Below, one piece after another: positions 4,990 through 5,228 of a stretch of DNA of 5,228 nt. A model generated the notes under the pieces. It was not told the origin of the DNA. It searched no databases and saw only the letters and a list, made by a program, of their open reading frames with translations. The translations under genes and the position numbers were made by a program. How positions within the stretch are numbered: the stretch's first letter is position 1; each line of letters begins with the position of its first letter. Source of the stretch: Sulfurimonas sp. (lineage in GTDB: Bacteria > Campylobacterota > Campylobacteria > Campylobacterales > Sulfurimonadaceae); NCBI GenBank assembly GCA_016764205.1, contig JAESSH010000056.1, positions 2,511 to 7,738 on the forward strand, written 5' to 3'.

Positions 4990-5202
4990 ATGCCAGGTAT
5001 CGTACTACGTAGTGATGATAATTTTGATGCATCTTACCGCCGTTTCAAGAAGCAGACTGACCGTAACTTAATCGTTACAGAAGCTCGTGCTAGACGTTTC
5101 CATGAAACTGAAACTGAAAAGCGTAAGAAATTCAAAATAGCTTCTCGTAAGAAAATGCTAAAGCGTCTTTATATGATGAGACGTTACGAATCACGCCTAT
5201 AA
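4990..5202 (+). CDS. rpsU: 30S ribosomal protein bS21
   Basis: A complete 70-residue, very basic protein ([21 protein letters not shown] at the start) of the length and composition of bS21, a small-subunit protein near the platform and the 3' end of 16S rRNA that aids mRNA engagement. The conserved features are an N-terminal strand, a Phe-Asp-x-x-x-Arg-Arg-Phe-Lys helix (residues 12-20), a Glu-Ala-Arg-x-Arg-x-x-x-Glu segment (31-39), and a Lys/Arg-rich C-terminal helix with [12 protein letters not shown] (44-55). The ATG at 4990 has GGTGAT (4979-4984) five bases upstream, which can pair with the distal part of the anti-Shine-Dalgarno rather than the usual GGAG. It is transcribed away from the cytochrome b-dnaG block. 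In many bacteria rpsU sits directly upstream of dnaG in the same direction; here it is close but divergent. Confidence 0.97.
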   Translation: MPGIVLRSDDNFDASYRRFKKQTDRNLIVTEARARRFHETETEKRKKFKIASRKKMLKRLYMMRRYESRL

Positions 5203-5224
5203 TATTAAGCCTTCGGGCTTAGTA
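5203..5224 (+). terminator. UUCG-capped hairpin after rpsU, likely intrinsic terminator
   Basis: The stem arms are TATTAAGCC (5203-5211) and GGCTTAGTA (5216-5224), pairing over nine positions with one G-U. The loop TTCG is closed by a C-G pair, the unusually stable UUCG tetraloop often found in terminators. It begins directly after the rpsU stop codon (5200-5202). The window ends four bases later, so the expected T-run cannot be checked. Confidence 0.65.
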
Positions 5225-5228
5225 CTAC

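Overview
This AT-rich window most resembles the chromosome of a flagellated member of the Campylobacterota (Epsilonproteobacteria), perhaps a Sulfurimonas-like genus. That placement is an inference from composition, Lys/Ile/Asn-rich proteins, promoters with clear -10 boxes and poor -35 boxes, and a sigma-54 type promoter in front of a putative hook-length gene. No search was run. It reads as ordinary core chromosome: I see no insertion sequence, phage gene, CRISPR array, tRNA or rRNA.

Layout from left to right. Bases 1-659 (minus) hold the N-terminal 219 codons of a FliK-like flagellar hook-length protein that runs off the left edge. It is preceded by a GG-N10-GC (sigma-54) promoter at 710-726. 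Diverging from it is a small plus-strand gene (770-1036) for a probably exported 88-residue protein, whose start codon lies inside a 9-bp tandem repeat encoding Met-Lys-Thr units. Its 3' end overlaps tail-to-tail with a minus-strand gene (1029-1448) for a small degenerate GGDEF-like protein. Upstream of that are a PP-loop thiouridylase-like protein with a C-terminal NFACT-R-like domain (1496-2473), DNA primase dnaG (2576-4237) and a four-helix cytochrome b561-type membrane protein (4270-4845). Divergent from these, rpsU (ribosomal protein bS21) occupies 4990-5202 on the plus strand and is followed by a UUCG-capped hairpin at the right edge.

The four minus-strand genes cytochrome b, dnaG, thiouridylase-like and GGDEF-like are closely spaced with no convincing terminator between them, so read-through is plausible. 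Candidate -10 boxes in front of cytochrome b, dnaG and the thiouridylase-like gene suggest several entry points. Functionally the block mixes translation (bS21, predicted tRNA thiolation), replication priming (DnaG) and an orphan membrane electron carrier, next to flagellar and possible c-di-GMP-related genes.

I found no clearly new system. The points most worth a second look are the start-codon repeat of the small exported protein, the catalytically dead GGDEF-like protein, the PP-loop/NFACT-R fusion with three candidate cluster cysteines and a hairpin covering its ribosome binding site, and the possibly leaderless dnaG transcript.
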